Positions 1 to 9,291 of a stretch of 64,000 nt of DNA are shown in pieces (the first letter of the stretch is position 1; every line of letters starts with the position of its first letter). This DNA comes from Aestuariibaculum lutulentum (GTDB taxonomy: Bacteria > Bacteroidota > Bacteroidia > Flavobacteriales > Flavobacteriaceae): assembly GCF_032926325.1 (NCBI RefSeq), contig NZ_CP136709.1, positions 3,442,501 through 3,506,500 of the forward strand. Direction: 5' to 3'. Below the pieces are notes generated by a model. That model saw only the letters and a program-made list of their open reading frames with translations, was not told the DNA's origin and searched no databases. Both the position numbers and the translations under genes were made by a program.

Positions 1-498
1 GAAGAGTTCGTTTTCTCTGCTTTGTCCAGGACCAGAATAACACACATAAATATCTAAAAGTCCGTCATTGTTAACATCGGCCATGGTAACACCGTTCGCC
101 CATTTGCCTTTAGTTCCAATCGTACCAGAGCTTTCACTAATATCTTCAAACTGTAAACTACCTTGATTTAAGTACAAGGCATTTTTCACCATATTTCCAG
201 TAAAATATAGGTCAGGAAGTCCGTCATTATTTATATCTCCAGTGGCCACTCCCCCACCAAAGTACATATACGGAAAGGTATAGTAATTGAAGGTTTTAGT
301 TTCGGTAAGTACGTTTGCGAACTTAACATTTGAAGAATCTGAATTTACTTGAACAAAAATATCGTCGGTTTTATCCCACGAGGGTAACATCTTATTAGAG
401 TGTCTATTACAGGACCACAAAAAAATCAGACCTAGTAATATTACAATTCTATTGTTTTTTTTTCTTTTAATTATGGTTGTTAGGGAAGAAACAAGCAT
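1..498 (-). CDS. FG-GAP/VCBS repeat lipoprotein (CRTAC1-like), C-terminus outside window
   Basis: The frame is open from an ATG at 498 to the window edge, giving 166 residues, and the C-terminal part is missing. The N-terminus has a basic start, a hydrophobic stretch and a lipobox ending LWSC, so this is a predicted lipoprotein. Two FG-GAP type calcium-binding repeats are visible, each with the core D-x-N-N-D-G-L-x-D (GDINNDGLPDLYF and ADVNNDGLLDIYV). Proteins of this kind, often with a C-terminal ASPIC/UnbV domain, are commonly encoded directly after SusC/SusD in marine flavobacterial PULs and are thought to be surface glycan-associated. It follows SusD on the same strand with a strong hairpin between them. 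The substrate and the full domain layout cannot be judged from this fragment. Confidence 0.85.
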   Translation of the reverse strand, partial: MLVSSLTTIIKRKKNNRIVILLGLIFLWSCNRHSNKMLPSWDKTDDIFVQVNSDSSNVKFANVLTETKTFNYYTFPYMYFGGGVATGDINNDGLPDLYFTGNMVKNALYLNQGSLQFEDISESSGTIGTKGKWANGVTMADVNNDGLLDIYVCYSGPGQSRENELF

Positions 499-521
499 CT
501 TATTTAGTTTTTATGGTTTGA

Positions 522-557
522 AAGTACCTGTTCAAATTTAGATTTGAACAGGTACTT
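522..557. repeat. Perfect 16-bp stem, 4-nt loop hairpin between susD and FG-GAP gene
   Basis: The arms AAGTACCTGTTCAAAT (522-537) and ATTTGAACAGGTACTT (542-557) are perfectly complementary around a 4-base loop. On the minus (coding) strand no uracil run follows the stem, so this is less like a rho-independent terminator for the operon and more like an intercistronic processing or stabilising stem. On the plus strand it is followed by TATTTTTATG. Confidence 0.8.
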
Positions 558-628
558 ATTTTTATGGTTTTAAAAACATATTTTACTGATTATAATTCTA
601 CTGTTTAACAATCTATATATTTTACTAA

Positions 629-2131
629 TTAATAACCTGGATTTGGATTCCAACCATTAATATCAAGGGCTCCTTGAGGAATTGGAAATAACTCATCTTG
701 TCCTACTTTGAAACCTCTAGCCCCATACATTTGAGAACCTAAATCTCTACTAACAAAATTGAAGTAAGATGTAGCTTCAAGAGCCAATTCAATCCTCATT
801 TCTTTGTAGATTAGTTCTCTTAATTCAGATTGACCTGGTAAGTAACCTAAAGTTGTTTGGATATCTGCCAATCCAGCTCTTTCACGAACCATATCTAAAT
901 ACACTACCGCATTTTGTTGATCGTTAGCGCCTTCATTAAGTGCCTCTGCTTTAACTAACAACATTTCGGCAAAACGGATAATTTTAAAATTAACCGGACT
1001 ATCTAAAGAACCAGCTCCTGAAGCACCTGGGTTAATATATTTTACGTTACCATACATACTTCCTGTATTAGCATAATGTCCAGAATTTTCAGGATCGAAG
1101 ATATCTCCCAAAAATTCATCTCCTGGCTGTAATATAGTTGCCGGCAACCTTAAATCTCCAGCTTCATATGAATTCACTAAATCTTCAGAAGGTGCTGAGA
1201 ATCCCCAACCAAAAATAGCATCTTCGGCAGTTCCTATAGGTCCCCAAGTATCTGCTATCTGGTTACCATTCCATTGTCCGTTATCAGACCATTGATCCGG
1301 ACTAGAACCTGTATTATATTGAATTTCAAATAATGTCTCAATGTTATTATCGCCTTCGCCATTAAAGTTATTAGCATAATCTGGCACTAACGCGTAACTA
1401 GCAGGGCTCGCCATGATATCATCTACAATTTTACTAGCTTCTCCCCAGCGACCTGAATTCGCATATAATCTAGCCAATAACCCCTGGGCAGAACCTTTGG
1501 AAGCTCTACCTACATCGGCAGGCGCGTAATCTGAAGCATTTGGCAACAAATTAATTGCATCTAATAAATCTTCCTCTATGAATTTTAATACATCTGCTCT
1601 CGATGATCTAGGTAATGATTCGGTTGTTGCAGTTGGCACAAAATCATAAATTGGTAAACCACCCCATGTCATCGTTAAATTATAGTAATTTAAGGCTCGA
1701 ATAAATTTAGCTTCACCTAGAACTCTATTTTTCAAGGCTTCATCCATATCAATATCTGGTACCTTTGTCAAAACCACATTAGCTCTTAAAACACCAGGCC
1801 AAATCGCTTTCCAATAATCATTTAATCTACCATTAGACGCATCAGATGTAAAATCCTGAAATTGCAACATAGCTGCTTGATCTCCAGAACCAAAACCACC
1901 TTTAATGGCATCACCTCCAGCAAGATTTCCAAGAATTGGATAGGCAAAACCATAATAGAATAAATTCTGAAATGGATCATAAGCTGCATTAACTGCAATC
2001 ACGGCATCCTCTGCGGTTTGGTAAAAAACATCCTCGGTTAAAGTATCCTGAGGATCTAGGTCTAGAATGTTGTCACAACTTATAATTATGAGCGACATAA
2101 TTGATAATATTATTTTAACTTTTGTTCTCAT
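629..2131 (-). CDS. SusD-family glycan-binding outer-membrane lipoprotein
   Basis: A 500-residue RagB/SusD family protein, the usual family length. The N-terminus carries a signal ending in lipobox IIISC with the lipidated Cys near residue 19, followed by DNILDLDPQDTL, typical of SusD starts. The TPR-like helical region contains LGEAKFIRALNYYNLTMTWGGLPI and the conserved LLARLYANSGRW. The C-terminus has the SusD signature of VNFKIIRFAEMLLVKAEALNE, then MRIELALEA and a closing GWNPNPGY. It lies on the cell surface and caps the SusC pore. It starts 9 bases after the SusC stop codon, so the two are co-transcribed and probably translationally coupled. The glycan specificity cannot be read from the sequence. 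Confidence 0.97.
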   Translation of the reverse strand: MRTKVKIILSIMSLIIISCDNILDLDPQDTLTEDVFYQTAEDAVIAVNAAYDPFQNLFYYGFAYPILGNLAGGDAIKGGFGSGDQAAMLQFQDFTSDASNGRLNDYWKAIWPGVLRANVVLTKVPDIDMDEALKNRVLGEAKFIRALNYYNLTMTWGGLPIYDFVPTATTESLPRSSRADVLKFIEEDLLDAINLLPNASDYAPADVGRASKGSAQGLLARLYANSGRWGEASKIVDDIMASPASYALVPDYANNFNGEGDNNIETLFEIQYNTGSSPDQWSDNGQWNGNQIADTWGPIGTAEDAIFGWGFSAPSEDLVNSYEAGDLRLPATILQPGDEFLGDIFDPENSGHYANTGSMYGNVKYINPGASGAGSLDSPVNFKIIRFAEMLLVKAEALNEGANDQQNAVVYLDMVRERAGLADIQTTLGYLPGQSELRELIYKEMRIELALEATSYFNFVSRDLGSQMYGARGFKVGQDELFPIPQGALDINGWNPNPGY

Positions 2132-2140
2132 AGTATTTTT

Positions 2141-5100
2141 TTAAAATGAAATATTTAAACCTAAAATGAACGTCTTTGCTTGAGGATACCCTCCATTATC
2201 TACCCCTGAAAACAATGCATTTTGATCAGGAGAACCAACCTCTGGATCTAAACCAATATCATATTTATCAATAGTAAATAAGTTTTGCCCTGAAGCATAT
2301 ACCTTAACTTTAGTAGCTCCAATGAAATTGAATATATCTTCCGGTAAAGTATAACCAATTTGCATTGTTTTTAATCTTACAAAAGAACCATCCCAAACAC
2401 TATAGCTTGACACTCTATAGTTGTTATTGTTATCTTGACCAACTCTTGGTACGGAATTACTTGTACCTGGTCCCGTCCATCTGCTATTATATAATACTGT
2501 GTATTTATTAGCTGAACTTGAGAAATTAGAAGCCAAAGCGTTTAAATTATTATAAACTTCGTTGCCGAAGACACCTTGAAAAGAGACACTAAAATCAAAA
2601 TTTTTATAAGTAATACTTCCTTGAAGACCTGCAATATAATCTGGAATATTACTGCCCAATCTTTTACGATCTCCTTCATTAATTACACCATCGTTATTTA
2701 AATCGGCAAATTTCATATCTCCAGGAACAGCTCCATCTTGAGTAGGTGAATTATCAATTTCAGCTTGAGTTTGAAAAATACCTTCTTGCACCCATCCATA
2801 ATAAGAAGCAATTTCTCCACCTACTTCGGTAATGGATTGGAATGTGCTTCCATCACCACCAAAAATAGGTTCACCTCCACCTAAACTAGTAACTTCATTA
2901 TCAACAGTAGTTAAATTGGCATTTACATCCCACTGTACCTTATCTCCCTGGTGACGGTAACCTAGAGATAATTCTATACCTTTATTAACAACCGTACCAG
3001 CATTAACAATAGGTGTTACTGAAACCGAATTGTTAGCATATCCAAAAGATGATGGCACCGGAATTGGCAAAAGGATATCTGAAGTTTCTCTCTTGTAATA
3101 ATCGAATCCGATAGTTAAAGCGTAATCAAATAACGTGGCATCGAAACCAAAGTCGGTTTGAGCTGTTGTTTCCCAAGACACATCTGGATTAGCCAAGTTT
3201 CCAGGATAAATTCCCGTAACTGCACTTTGATCTACACCGAATACGTAACTTGCTGTATTTTTTAATATACTTGAGTACTGGAAAGGATCAACTTCCTGAT
3301 TTCCTAATTTACCCCAACTGGCTTTGAATTTAAGGTCATTAATTACATTTGTTAGAGGCTCAAAAAATGCTTCATCTGAAATCCTCCAACCTGCAGAAAC
3401 AGAAGGGAACGTTCCATATTTTCTACCTGGGCCAAATCTAGAAGACCCATCACGTCTTACACTAGCAGAGAATAAATATTTCCCCATATAATCGTAGGAC
3501 AAACGTCCTAAATAAGACTGTAAACCCCACTCAAACCCGTTACCTAAGGCATTAGGATTTGAAGTACCAGCCGATAAATAATAAAGATTATCTGTTATAT
3601 AACCATCTCTACTACCTAAATGTGATTCGTACTGCGAATGCTGTCTTGTAAAACCCGCTAAAACATTTAAGTTGTGAGCATCGTTAAAGGTTTTATTATA
3701 TGTTAATGTGTTTTCTACTAAGAAAATAAGTTCATTACTATCGAATCTTTGCGATAGTTGTGGTAATGGGGGTCCTCCGGGTACCGCAACACCAGGGTTA
3801 AAATTATTCGATCCACCATATAAAAAGTCAGCACCCAAATTTAAACGATAAGTCAGTCCATTTAAAATATCATACTCTCCGTAAACATTTCCTAACATTC
3901 TTACCTTTTGATTTTCAAAAATAATCTTATCAGCAATTGCCATAGGGTTTAACCTAGGAAAAGTGATTCCAACGCTTGGTGGCCCTGCATAGTCTCCATT
4001 TTCGTCGTAAACAGGTATAACTGAAGGAAAAACAAGAGCTAACGAAGTAACCCCTCTGTTCGGGTCATCCGTTAAAGTACCATTCTCAAACGTTCTACTC
4101 GCTGTAAAACTATTTCCTACTCTTATTTTATTGTTTTCTCCTAGTTTATGGTCACTATTCATTCTTACCGACCATCTTTCGAAATCACTATTTTTAACAA
4201 TACCATCTTGCTTAAAATTACCAAAACTCAAAGCATAAGTCGATTTTTCGTTACCACCAGAAATAGACACTTGTGCATTTCTAATAGGAGCTGAACCATA
4301 AATTTCATCGAACCAATTAGTATCAGCTGGATTTACAGGTACCGTACCTTCAAGTTCATTTATAAATTGTGCATATGCAGGTCCATCAAGAACATCAACA
4401 CTACGTGCTGGTGTTTGAATACCTCCATAAACATCTATATTCACTTTTGTTCGACCAGATTTACCTCGTTTTGTAGTAATTAAAACCACCCCATTCGCTG
4501 CTCTCGAACCATATATTGCAGCAGAGGACGCATCTTTCAAAATATCGATAGATTCAATATCATTAGGGTTAATAGTTGACAATACATTACCACTTTGTCC
4601 TGCACTAATACCACGGCCATTATTATCGTTAAATACTGGAACACCATCAATTACATATAATGGCTCACTATTTCCAGGAGTACCAACCCCTCTAATCCTG
4701 ATGGAAACACCTCCACCTGGAGCTCCAGAGTTTTGTACCACCTGAACTCCAGCGGCTCTACCCGATAATGCCTGATCGAAACTTGCAACACTTTGTTCTT
4801 TAAGTTCATCACCTCCTACCGATGCAATGGCTCCGGTAATGTCTCTTTTTGATTTTGTACCGTATCCAATCACCACTACCTCATCTAAAGAAGATACATC
4901 CTCTTTTAATACAATGGTCATTTTAGATTGTCCATTTACAGGTACTTCCTTTGTTATATACCCTAAATAAGAAACCACTAAAACAGCATTTTTTCCAACC
5001 TCCAACGAGAAATTCCCATCAAAATCGGTTTGTGCGCCATTAGTTGTACCTTTTTCCAGAACATTTGTTCCCGGAAGAGGTACACCATTTTCATCTGTTA

Positions 5101-5308
5101 CCGTTCCTATTACCTGAGACTGTGTTGGAGTTTTGATTTGTTTATCTGATACAACTTTAGTGACAGTGTGATTATTTGAATTTTCTGAAAGTGTAACAGC
5201 ATTAAGGTTTAAGCAATACGCCGATAGAAACACGGCTGCAAACTTCACCTTATAATTAGAAACTCCAAGGTTGAAAAAACACAACCTCTTATGTGTCAAT
5301 TTTTTCAT
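2141..5308 (-). CDS. SusC-family TonB-dependent outer-membrane transporter
   Basis: I place the start at the ATG at 5308 (MKKLTHKRL), giving 1055 residues. The frame is open further to 5359, but only through a TTG and without a signal-like sequence. A signal peptide is followed by a CarboxypepD_reg-like domain (QVIGTVTDENGVPLPGTNV to about residue 135). Next come the SusC plug motif VVVIGYGTKSKRDITGAI and the RIRGVGTPGNSEPLYVIDGVP plug core, then a beta-barrel ending in aromatic FILGLNISF. It imports oligosaccharides across the outer membrane with SusD as lid, powered by TonB. It is in the PUL operon, downstream of two glycosidases and directly upstream of susD. A GC-rich hairpin sits about 56 bases before its start. 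Confidence 0.97.
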   Translation of the reverse strand: MKKLTHKRLCFFNLGVSNYKVKFAAVFLSAYCLNLNAVTLSENSNNHTVTKVVSDKQIKTPTQSQVIGTVTDENGVPLPGTNVLEKGTTNGAQTDFDGNFSLEVGKNAVLVVSYLGYITKEVPVNGQSKMTIVLKEDVSSLDEVVVIGYGTKSKRDITGAIASVGGDELKEQSVASFDQALSGRAAGVQVVQNSGAPGGGVSIRIRGVGTPGNSEPLYVIDGVPVFNDNNGRGISAGQSGNVLSTINPNDIESIDILKDASSAAIYGSRAANGVVLITTKRGKSGRTKVNIDVYGGIQTPARSVDVLDGPAYAQFINELEGTVPVNPADTNWFDEIYGSAPIRNAQVSISGGNEKSTYALSFGNFKQDGIVKNSDFERWSVRMNSDHKLGENNKIRVGNSFTASRTFENGTLTDDPNRGVTSLALVFPSVIPVYDENGDYAGPPSVGITFPRLNPMAIADKIIFENQKVRMLGNVYGEYDILNGLTYRLNLGADFLYGGSNNFNPGVAVPGGPPLPQLSQRFDSNELIFLVENTLTYNKTFNDAHNLNVLAGFTRQHSQYESHLGSRDGYITDNLYYLSAGTSNPNALGNGFEWGLQSYLGRLSYDYMGKYLFSASVRRDGSSRFGPGRKYGTFPSVSAGWRISDEAFFEPLTNVINDLKFKASWGKLGNQEVDPFQYSSILKNTASYVFGVDQSAVTGIYPGNLANPDVSWETTAQTDFGFDATLFDYALTIGFDYYKRETSDILLPIPVPSSFGYANNSVSVTPIVNAGTVVNKGIELSLGYRHQGDKVQWDVNANLTTVDNEVTSLGGGEPIFGGDGSTFQSITEVGGEIASYYGWVQEGIFQTQAEIDNSPTQDGAVPGDMKFADLNNDGVINEGDRKRLGSNIPDYIAGLQGSITYKNFDFSVSFQGVFGNEVYNNLNALASNFSSSANKYTVLYNSRWTGPGTSNSVPRVGQDNNNNYRVSSYSVWDGSFVRLKTMQIGYTLPEDIFNFIGATKVKVYASGQNLFTIDKYDIGLDPEVGSPDQNALFSGVDNGGYPQAKTFILGLNISF

Positions 5309-5363
5309 ATGTTTGTAATCATTAGTTAATATTTTTTTTAAAAAAATTATGTAACTCAAAATT

Positions 5364-5392
5364 GTCGGGGTTATGTTGGAGCAGTCCCCGAC
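5364..5392. repeat. GC-rich hairpin in the 5' leader of susC
   Basis: The arms GTCGGGG (5364-5370) and CCCCGAC (5386-5392) flank a 15-base loop. On the plus strand eight T follow, a terminator pattern. On the minus (coding) strand the stem is followed only by AATTTTGAG and then the susC leader. It lies between the GH-D glycosidase stop (5470) and susC (5308), so it may partially terminate or process the transcript. Confidence 0.6.
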
Positions 5393-5469
5393 TTTTTTTT
5401 ATTACGTGTTTGGTTAGTTTTTTTTATTTTAGTTTTTCATAGGCCGTTTTTCATTTGTTTAGTTATAGT

Positions 5470-7560
5470 TTATTTATTAAAATTTAGAATACGTATCTCT
5501 TTAGGCTCTAACTCCAATTTTAAGCTATCTCCATAATTATATAAGTTCTTTAGATCTAAAGTATCTTCTCCAACTGGAGAGGTTAATGTATAGATACCTT
5601 TTTCACTCTTTAGGCCAATTACTCTATCCAACTTAATTGCATAAGCCCTTTTTTCATTTGATGGATTATGAATAGAGATATACCCCTGATTTTCGTTCCA
5701 GGCAGCATACCCATACACGTCCAATTTTTTAGGATTACCTCCGTGCATTTTTACATTTTTGAAAACAGGGAATACCTCTTCACTCCATTTTAAACCTTCG
5801 GCAACAACATCCCAGTCTGAATCTGATAATACGTCGGTTTTTAAGTACAGCTCTATAAACCCAGTACCTCTAGATATATTCATAAGCAAATAGTCTTTAA
5901 AGATACTTTGATCTTCACCTGTTTTTACTTTCTTCGGCTCATGATTAAATAAAGAACTCATCGGGAATTTTGTATTTTCCTCATTCCATATTTCATAATA
6001 AACACCATCTCTGTAAACCAGTTCGTCAGTTCTAGTACCTCCTTCTGCAGCATCACCAGCATTAATCATCCAAACAACATCGATATATTGTAACCACCAA
6101 GGACTTAAATATGCTCCATTGGTAATGGCAACAAACACATCTGGGTTAACTTTGTGCATTTTTTTAAATATGGCCATTAAACGCTCTGTGCCGTTTACCA
6201 GATAGTAAGTTTTCAATTCATCATATTTATGGTCACTTAAAACACTGTCATTCTCTACTAAATTTTCAACACCTAATTGCGGCATACTCGGCGTTCCACG
6301 TCCTTTCAATTCAAAATCGCGAATATTTAAATGTCCAAAAAGGCCATCGAATTTAAAATAACTTACACCTCCTTTTTCAAGTTCAAGAATTCTATCCTCT
6401 AACATCTGCATATACTTAGGCCCGGTCATAGACATCGATCTCCCTAGTTTTTCCAGCCCCTGATCACCCATTTTTTCAACCATGGGTAATGCTCCTAAAA
6501 TACTGGCTGGACTTAACCAAACACCAAGCATTGCATCAAGAGAATCAACAACTCTGTATGTATCTACTAAATTAGAAGAGAACTTATCGTTTATCTTCCA
6601 AACCTTATCTGACCAATCTGATTCCGGACGACGACTATCTTGCCAACCATCATCAATTACATAAGCTTTTAGTGGATTTACATCACGCTTATTTACTAAC
6701 TCATCATTAACTTTTAATACACTTGTTTTAAAATTCTCTTTATTGACATTGGTATAAAAGTCAAACCATGAATTGTACTGTATTTGCAAGCGTAGCGGGC
6801 GAATTCTTATATCATCTATATACTCATAGAACGCTTCGTCTATGTATTGATAATCATCGGAAACGCCAATAACCGACTTGTAAGATGTATACTCTTCTCC
6901 CTTTTTTAAGGTATTACCCCATAAATAACCACAATGCAACTCATTACCTACGACCGCATTTGTAGCGGCTGGAAATTCAACACCCCAAAATGTTGCCGTT
7001 TCTGAATCGTATAAAGGTTGCCCTAACCCTGGTTTCCATCCTGCCGCTACTCTTGTGGTAATTTCTTTTAGTTTATAAGGCTGATATGCGCCTTTTGCAT
7101 CTAAGGCTTCAACATCGATACGCTCTAGCGTTATCTGATTTTGAGAAATAATCGTTAAATATTTATGTATATAATCTTTGTCATTCCTCAATTCATAATT
7201 GACGGTTAGCTGCAATAGATTTTCTTGGTTAACTAAATGAACAGTCACATTTTGACTTTTAGTATTTTTTGACTCACTGATACTTACAACCTTAAAATCT
7301 TTTGAGGTTAACATCTTATCGCCTTCAATCTTGTCTGTCCCTTTTGATATTCTAAGACTAAATTCTTTATCATTTGTTGGATTAAGAATTTTTCCATTCA
7401 CCTTATTTTCAATCTTTACCGTTTTCAGGTGATTATCTTGTACCGTAATAGTTCTGCTTAAAAAATCGTTTTCTAAAACAAACTCGTTTTGCTCATTTTT
7501 ACAACTACTTAATCCTAAGATCAAAGCACTAACAAATAATATGTGTCTTAATATTTTCAT
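5470..7560 (-). CDS. Clan GH-D glycoside hydrolase lipoprotein (GH36-like, alpha-galactosidase type)
   Basis: Start chosen at the ATG at 7560 (MKILRHILF); an in-frame TTG lies five codons upstream. This gives 696 residues. A signal with lipobox LGLSSC predicts a lipoprotein. An N-terminal beta-rich part is followed by a TIM barrel with AYVIDDGWQDSRRPE (near residue 305) and SYFKFDGLFGHLNIRDFE (near 405), whose Asp is the expected nucleophile. VDVVWMINAGDAAEGG-like sequence near 505 may hold the acid/base. The DDGWQ and KFDG motifs fit clan GH-D (GH27/GH31/GH36), best GH36. Retaining alpha-galactosidase activity is an inference, and related folds act on other alpha-linkages. It is preceded 33 bases upstream by the GH29 gene on the same strand and lies before susC. 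It could act in the periplasm or on the surface. Confidence 0.75.
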   Translation of the reverse strand: MKILRHILFVSALILGLSSCKNEQNEFVLENDFLSRTITVQDNHLKTVKIENKVNGKILNPTNDKEFSLRISKGTDKIEGDKMLTSKDFKVVSISESKNTKSQNVTVHLVNQENLLQLTVNYELRNDKDYIHKYLTIISQNQITLERIDVEALDAKGAYQPYKLKEITTRVAAGWKPGLGQPLYDSETATFWGVEFPAATNAVVGNELHCGYLWGNTLKKGEEYTSYKSVIGVSDDYQYIDEAFYEYIDDIRIRPLRLQIQYNSWFDFYTNVNKENFKTSVLKVNDELVNKRDVNPLKAYVIDDGWQDSRRPESDWSDKVWKINDKFSSNLVDTYRVVDSLDAMLGVWLSPASILGALPMVEKMGDQGLEKLGRSMSMTGPKYMQMLEDRILELEKGGVSYFKFDGLFGHLNIRDFELKGRGTPSMPQLGVENLVENDSVLSDHKYDELKTYYLVNGTERLMAIFKKMHKVNPDVFVAITNGAYLSPWWLQYIDVVWMINAGDAAEGGTRTDELVYRDGVYYEIWNEENTKFPMSSLFNHEPKKVKTGEDQSIFKDYLLMNISRGTGFIELYLKTDVLSDSDWDVVAEGLKWSEEVFPVFKNVKMHGGNPKKLDVYGYAAWNENQGYISIHNPSNEKRAYAIKLDRVIGLKSEKGIYTLTSPVGEDTLDLKNLYNYGDSLKLELEPKEIRILNFNK

Positions 7561-7593
7561 TAAAATTATTTTCAAACTAGCTGAATAAAAGAA

Positions 7594-8652
7594 TTACTTC
7601 TTCTCTAACATTTTACCGACCTCCAACAATATATCTACACTTTCTTTTGGCACATCTCCATTACCATCAGGGCCTATATTTAAAAGAAAGTTTCCTCCTT
7701 TATCATTTATTTCATGTAACATTTTATATACTGTTTCAGCAGATTTCCATTCATGGTCATTCTTCTTGAATCCCCAAGACGTATTTAAAGTATAGCAAGA
7801 TTCCCAGTTATAACTTAAAAGATCTTCAGGTGTTTCATCTTCCGGTGTTCCAAAATCCTTTTCGAATTTTTCACGAGTACCAAATCGATTGTTAACAAGA
7901 ATACTTGGTTTTAAACTGCGTATATAATTGTATAAATCAAGCCCCATTTCATCTGTCCACCAATCGCACCATTCTCCATCAAACCAGATAATGTCTGTAT
8001 CATAATTATCAATTAATTCTTTAATCTGATTTCTTACAAAAGTTTCATAATCTTTAGCCTTACCAAGCTTCATTCTGGTGAATTTCCAACGTTGCTGAAC
8101 ACTATCGCCGTCAATATTTCTTTCTTGGCTTATATGGTGCCAATCCAATATACTGTAATAGGTACCGAATTTAATACCATTCTTATCACAGGCTTCTTTC
8201 AATTCCTTTAATATATCTCTCCCTTTGAAAGGAGTATTTGCAACATCAAAATTGGTATACTTACTATCGTATAAAGCAAAACCTTCATGATGCTTACTAG
8301 TAACAACCAAATACTTCATACCAGAGTCTTTGGCAAGCTTTGCAATTTCATCTGCACTAAAATTTTTCGGATTAAACGTATGAGTAAGCATAGCGTATTC
8401 CTGAGCTGGAATATCAGCATGAGCCTGTATCCATTCTGCATCGCCCCAAATATCTTTTCCTTTCCATTCACCACCTAACTGACTATAAAGACCAAAATGA
8501 ATAAACATCCCAAATTTAGCTTCCTTAAACCAGGCTATGCGCTCTTTAAAGGCCTCAGGGATTTCTTCGTGATAATAATCTCTTTCTTGTGCTGGTAGTA
8601 TAAACGAAACAGCCAAAAGTAGAACTAATACATATTTGCTCATCATAATCAT
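7594..8652 (-). CDS. GH29 alpha-L-fucosidase, secreted
   Basis: A 352-residue protein with a signal peptide ending ILPAQE. Family GH29 motifs are clear: WFKEAKFGMFIHFGLYSQLG near the start, YLVVTSKHHEGFALYDS around residue 115-130, and DTDIIWFDGEWCDWW, where the Asp near residue 225 is the expected nucleophile. The conserved NFLLNIGPDGNGDVP closes the catalytic domain. The protein ends soon after, so it lacks the C-terminal beta-sandwich present in many GH29 members. The ATG at 8652 opens the frame; two further ATGs at 8646 and 8643 are possible starts. It removes alpha-L-fucose or a related residue from glycans, with exact linkage unknown. It is followed by the GH36-like gene on the same strand. 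Confidence 0.92.
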   Translation of the reverse strand: MIMMSKYVLVLLLAVSFILPAQERDYYHEEIPEAFKERIAWFKEAKFGMFIHFGLYSQLGGEWKGKDIWGDAEWIQAHADIPAQEYAMLTHTFNPKNFSADEIAKLAKDSGMKYLVVTSKHHEGFALYDSKYTNFDVANTPFKGRDILKELKEACDKNGIKFGTYYSILDWHHISQERNIDGDSVQQRWKFTRMKLGKAKDYETFVRNQIKELIDNYDTDIIWFDGEWCDWWTDEMGLDLYNYIRSLKPSILVNNRFGTREKFEKDFGTPEDETPEDLLSYNWESCYTLNTSWGFKKNDHEWKSAETVYKMLHEINDKGGNFLLNIGPDGNGDVPKESVDILLEVGKMLEKK

Positions 8653-8700
8653 TATTAATTAAAAAGTTAGTTTACAAGTTGTTTAAGCTTATTTCACACA

Positions 8701-8958
8701 CTAATTTAAGTGCATTCTTAAATCCATTATAGAATGGAATCCTTTTAAAGATGTTCCCTTTGAAATTGAAAATTTGTGATTTGGCTTTATTTGGGAAAGA
8801 AACTCTATTACCGGATCCAAGTTATTACACTTAGTTAAATCGGTAAGACCTTTAAAATCCTGTAGATAATAAATTCCTTGACAAACCTGATAATTAACTT
8901 TCCCTTTTAATAAAGAATAAGCCTCTTTACGTATTTTAAACTTATCAATTCTTTTCAT
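8701..8958 (-). CDS. Small protein of unknown function, first gene of the PUL operon
   Basis: An 85-residue frame with an ATG at 8958 preceded by AAAGAGGTC, a reasonable ribosome binding site. I do not recognise the family. The N-terminus is lysine/arginine rich (MKRIDKFKIRKEAYSLLKGK). There is no signal peptide or membrane segment, and two Cys are present (VCQG and KCNN). It is the first gene after the paired LacI-type operators and is followed 48 bases later by the fucosidase on the same strand, so it would be induced with the PUL. It could be a small regulator or an uncharacterised accessory protein. It may also be a chance frame, although the good RBS and position argue for a real gene. 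Confidence 0.55.
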   Translation of the reverse strand: MKRIDKFKIRKEAYSLLKGKVNYQVCQGIYYLQDFKGLTDLTKCNNLDPVIEFLSQIKPNHKFSISKGTSLKGFHSIMDLRMHLN

Positions 8959-9291
8959 GACCTCTTTAATTAGTTTATTTGGTATTTATAATTTTTAACT
9001 AAGTATTAAACATTATAATTTTCAAAACTATTTTGACCTTTCAAAACAGGTTCTTATTTAGTTTGGTTTTATAATATTATTACATATGTTCATAAAACTT
9101 CTGCTTTTTTATTTCGAAAACGTTTTCGATAATAACAAAAACGTTTTCGATAAATAATTTCCATTAAATTATTTAAGCATTTATAATTTTTGAATTGTTA
9201 AGTCAATTAGGCTATACAATAAAGCAAGATTACATCTATGATAATCAGGTGTAACAATATATAATATGCACTATTATTAAAATTATATACA
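8959..9291. other. Intergenic promoter region of the PUL minus-strand operon
   Basis: This AT-rich stretch separates the minus-strand PUL genes from a short plus-strand frame. It holds the two LacI-type operators listed separately at 9114-9150. I see no gene, RNA or clear TTTG/TAnnTTTG promoter pair that I would commit to. Confidence 0.6.
9114..9150. promoter_or_regulatory. Paired LacI-family operators upstream of the PUL
   Basis: A perfect 16-bp palindrome TCGAAAACGTTTTCGA (9114-9129) is followed by a second site with core AAAACGTTTTCGA (9138-9150). The centres lie 21 bp apart, two helical turns, so both would be bound on one DNA face. The central CG with A/T flanks is the classic LacI/GalR operator shape. 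The neighbouring lacI-type gene is the obvious candidate regulator. Confidence 0.85.
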
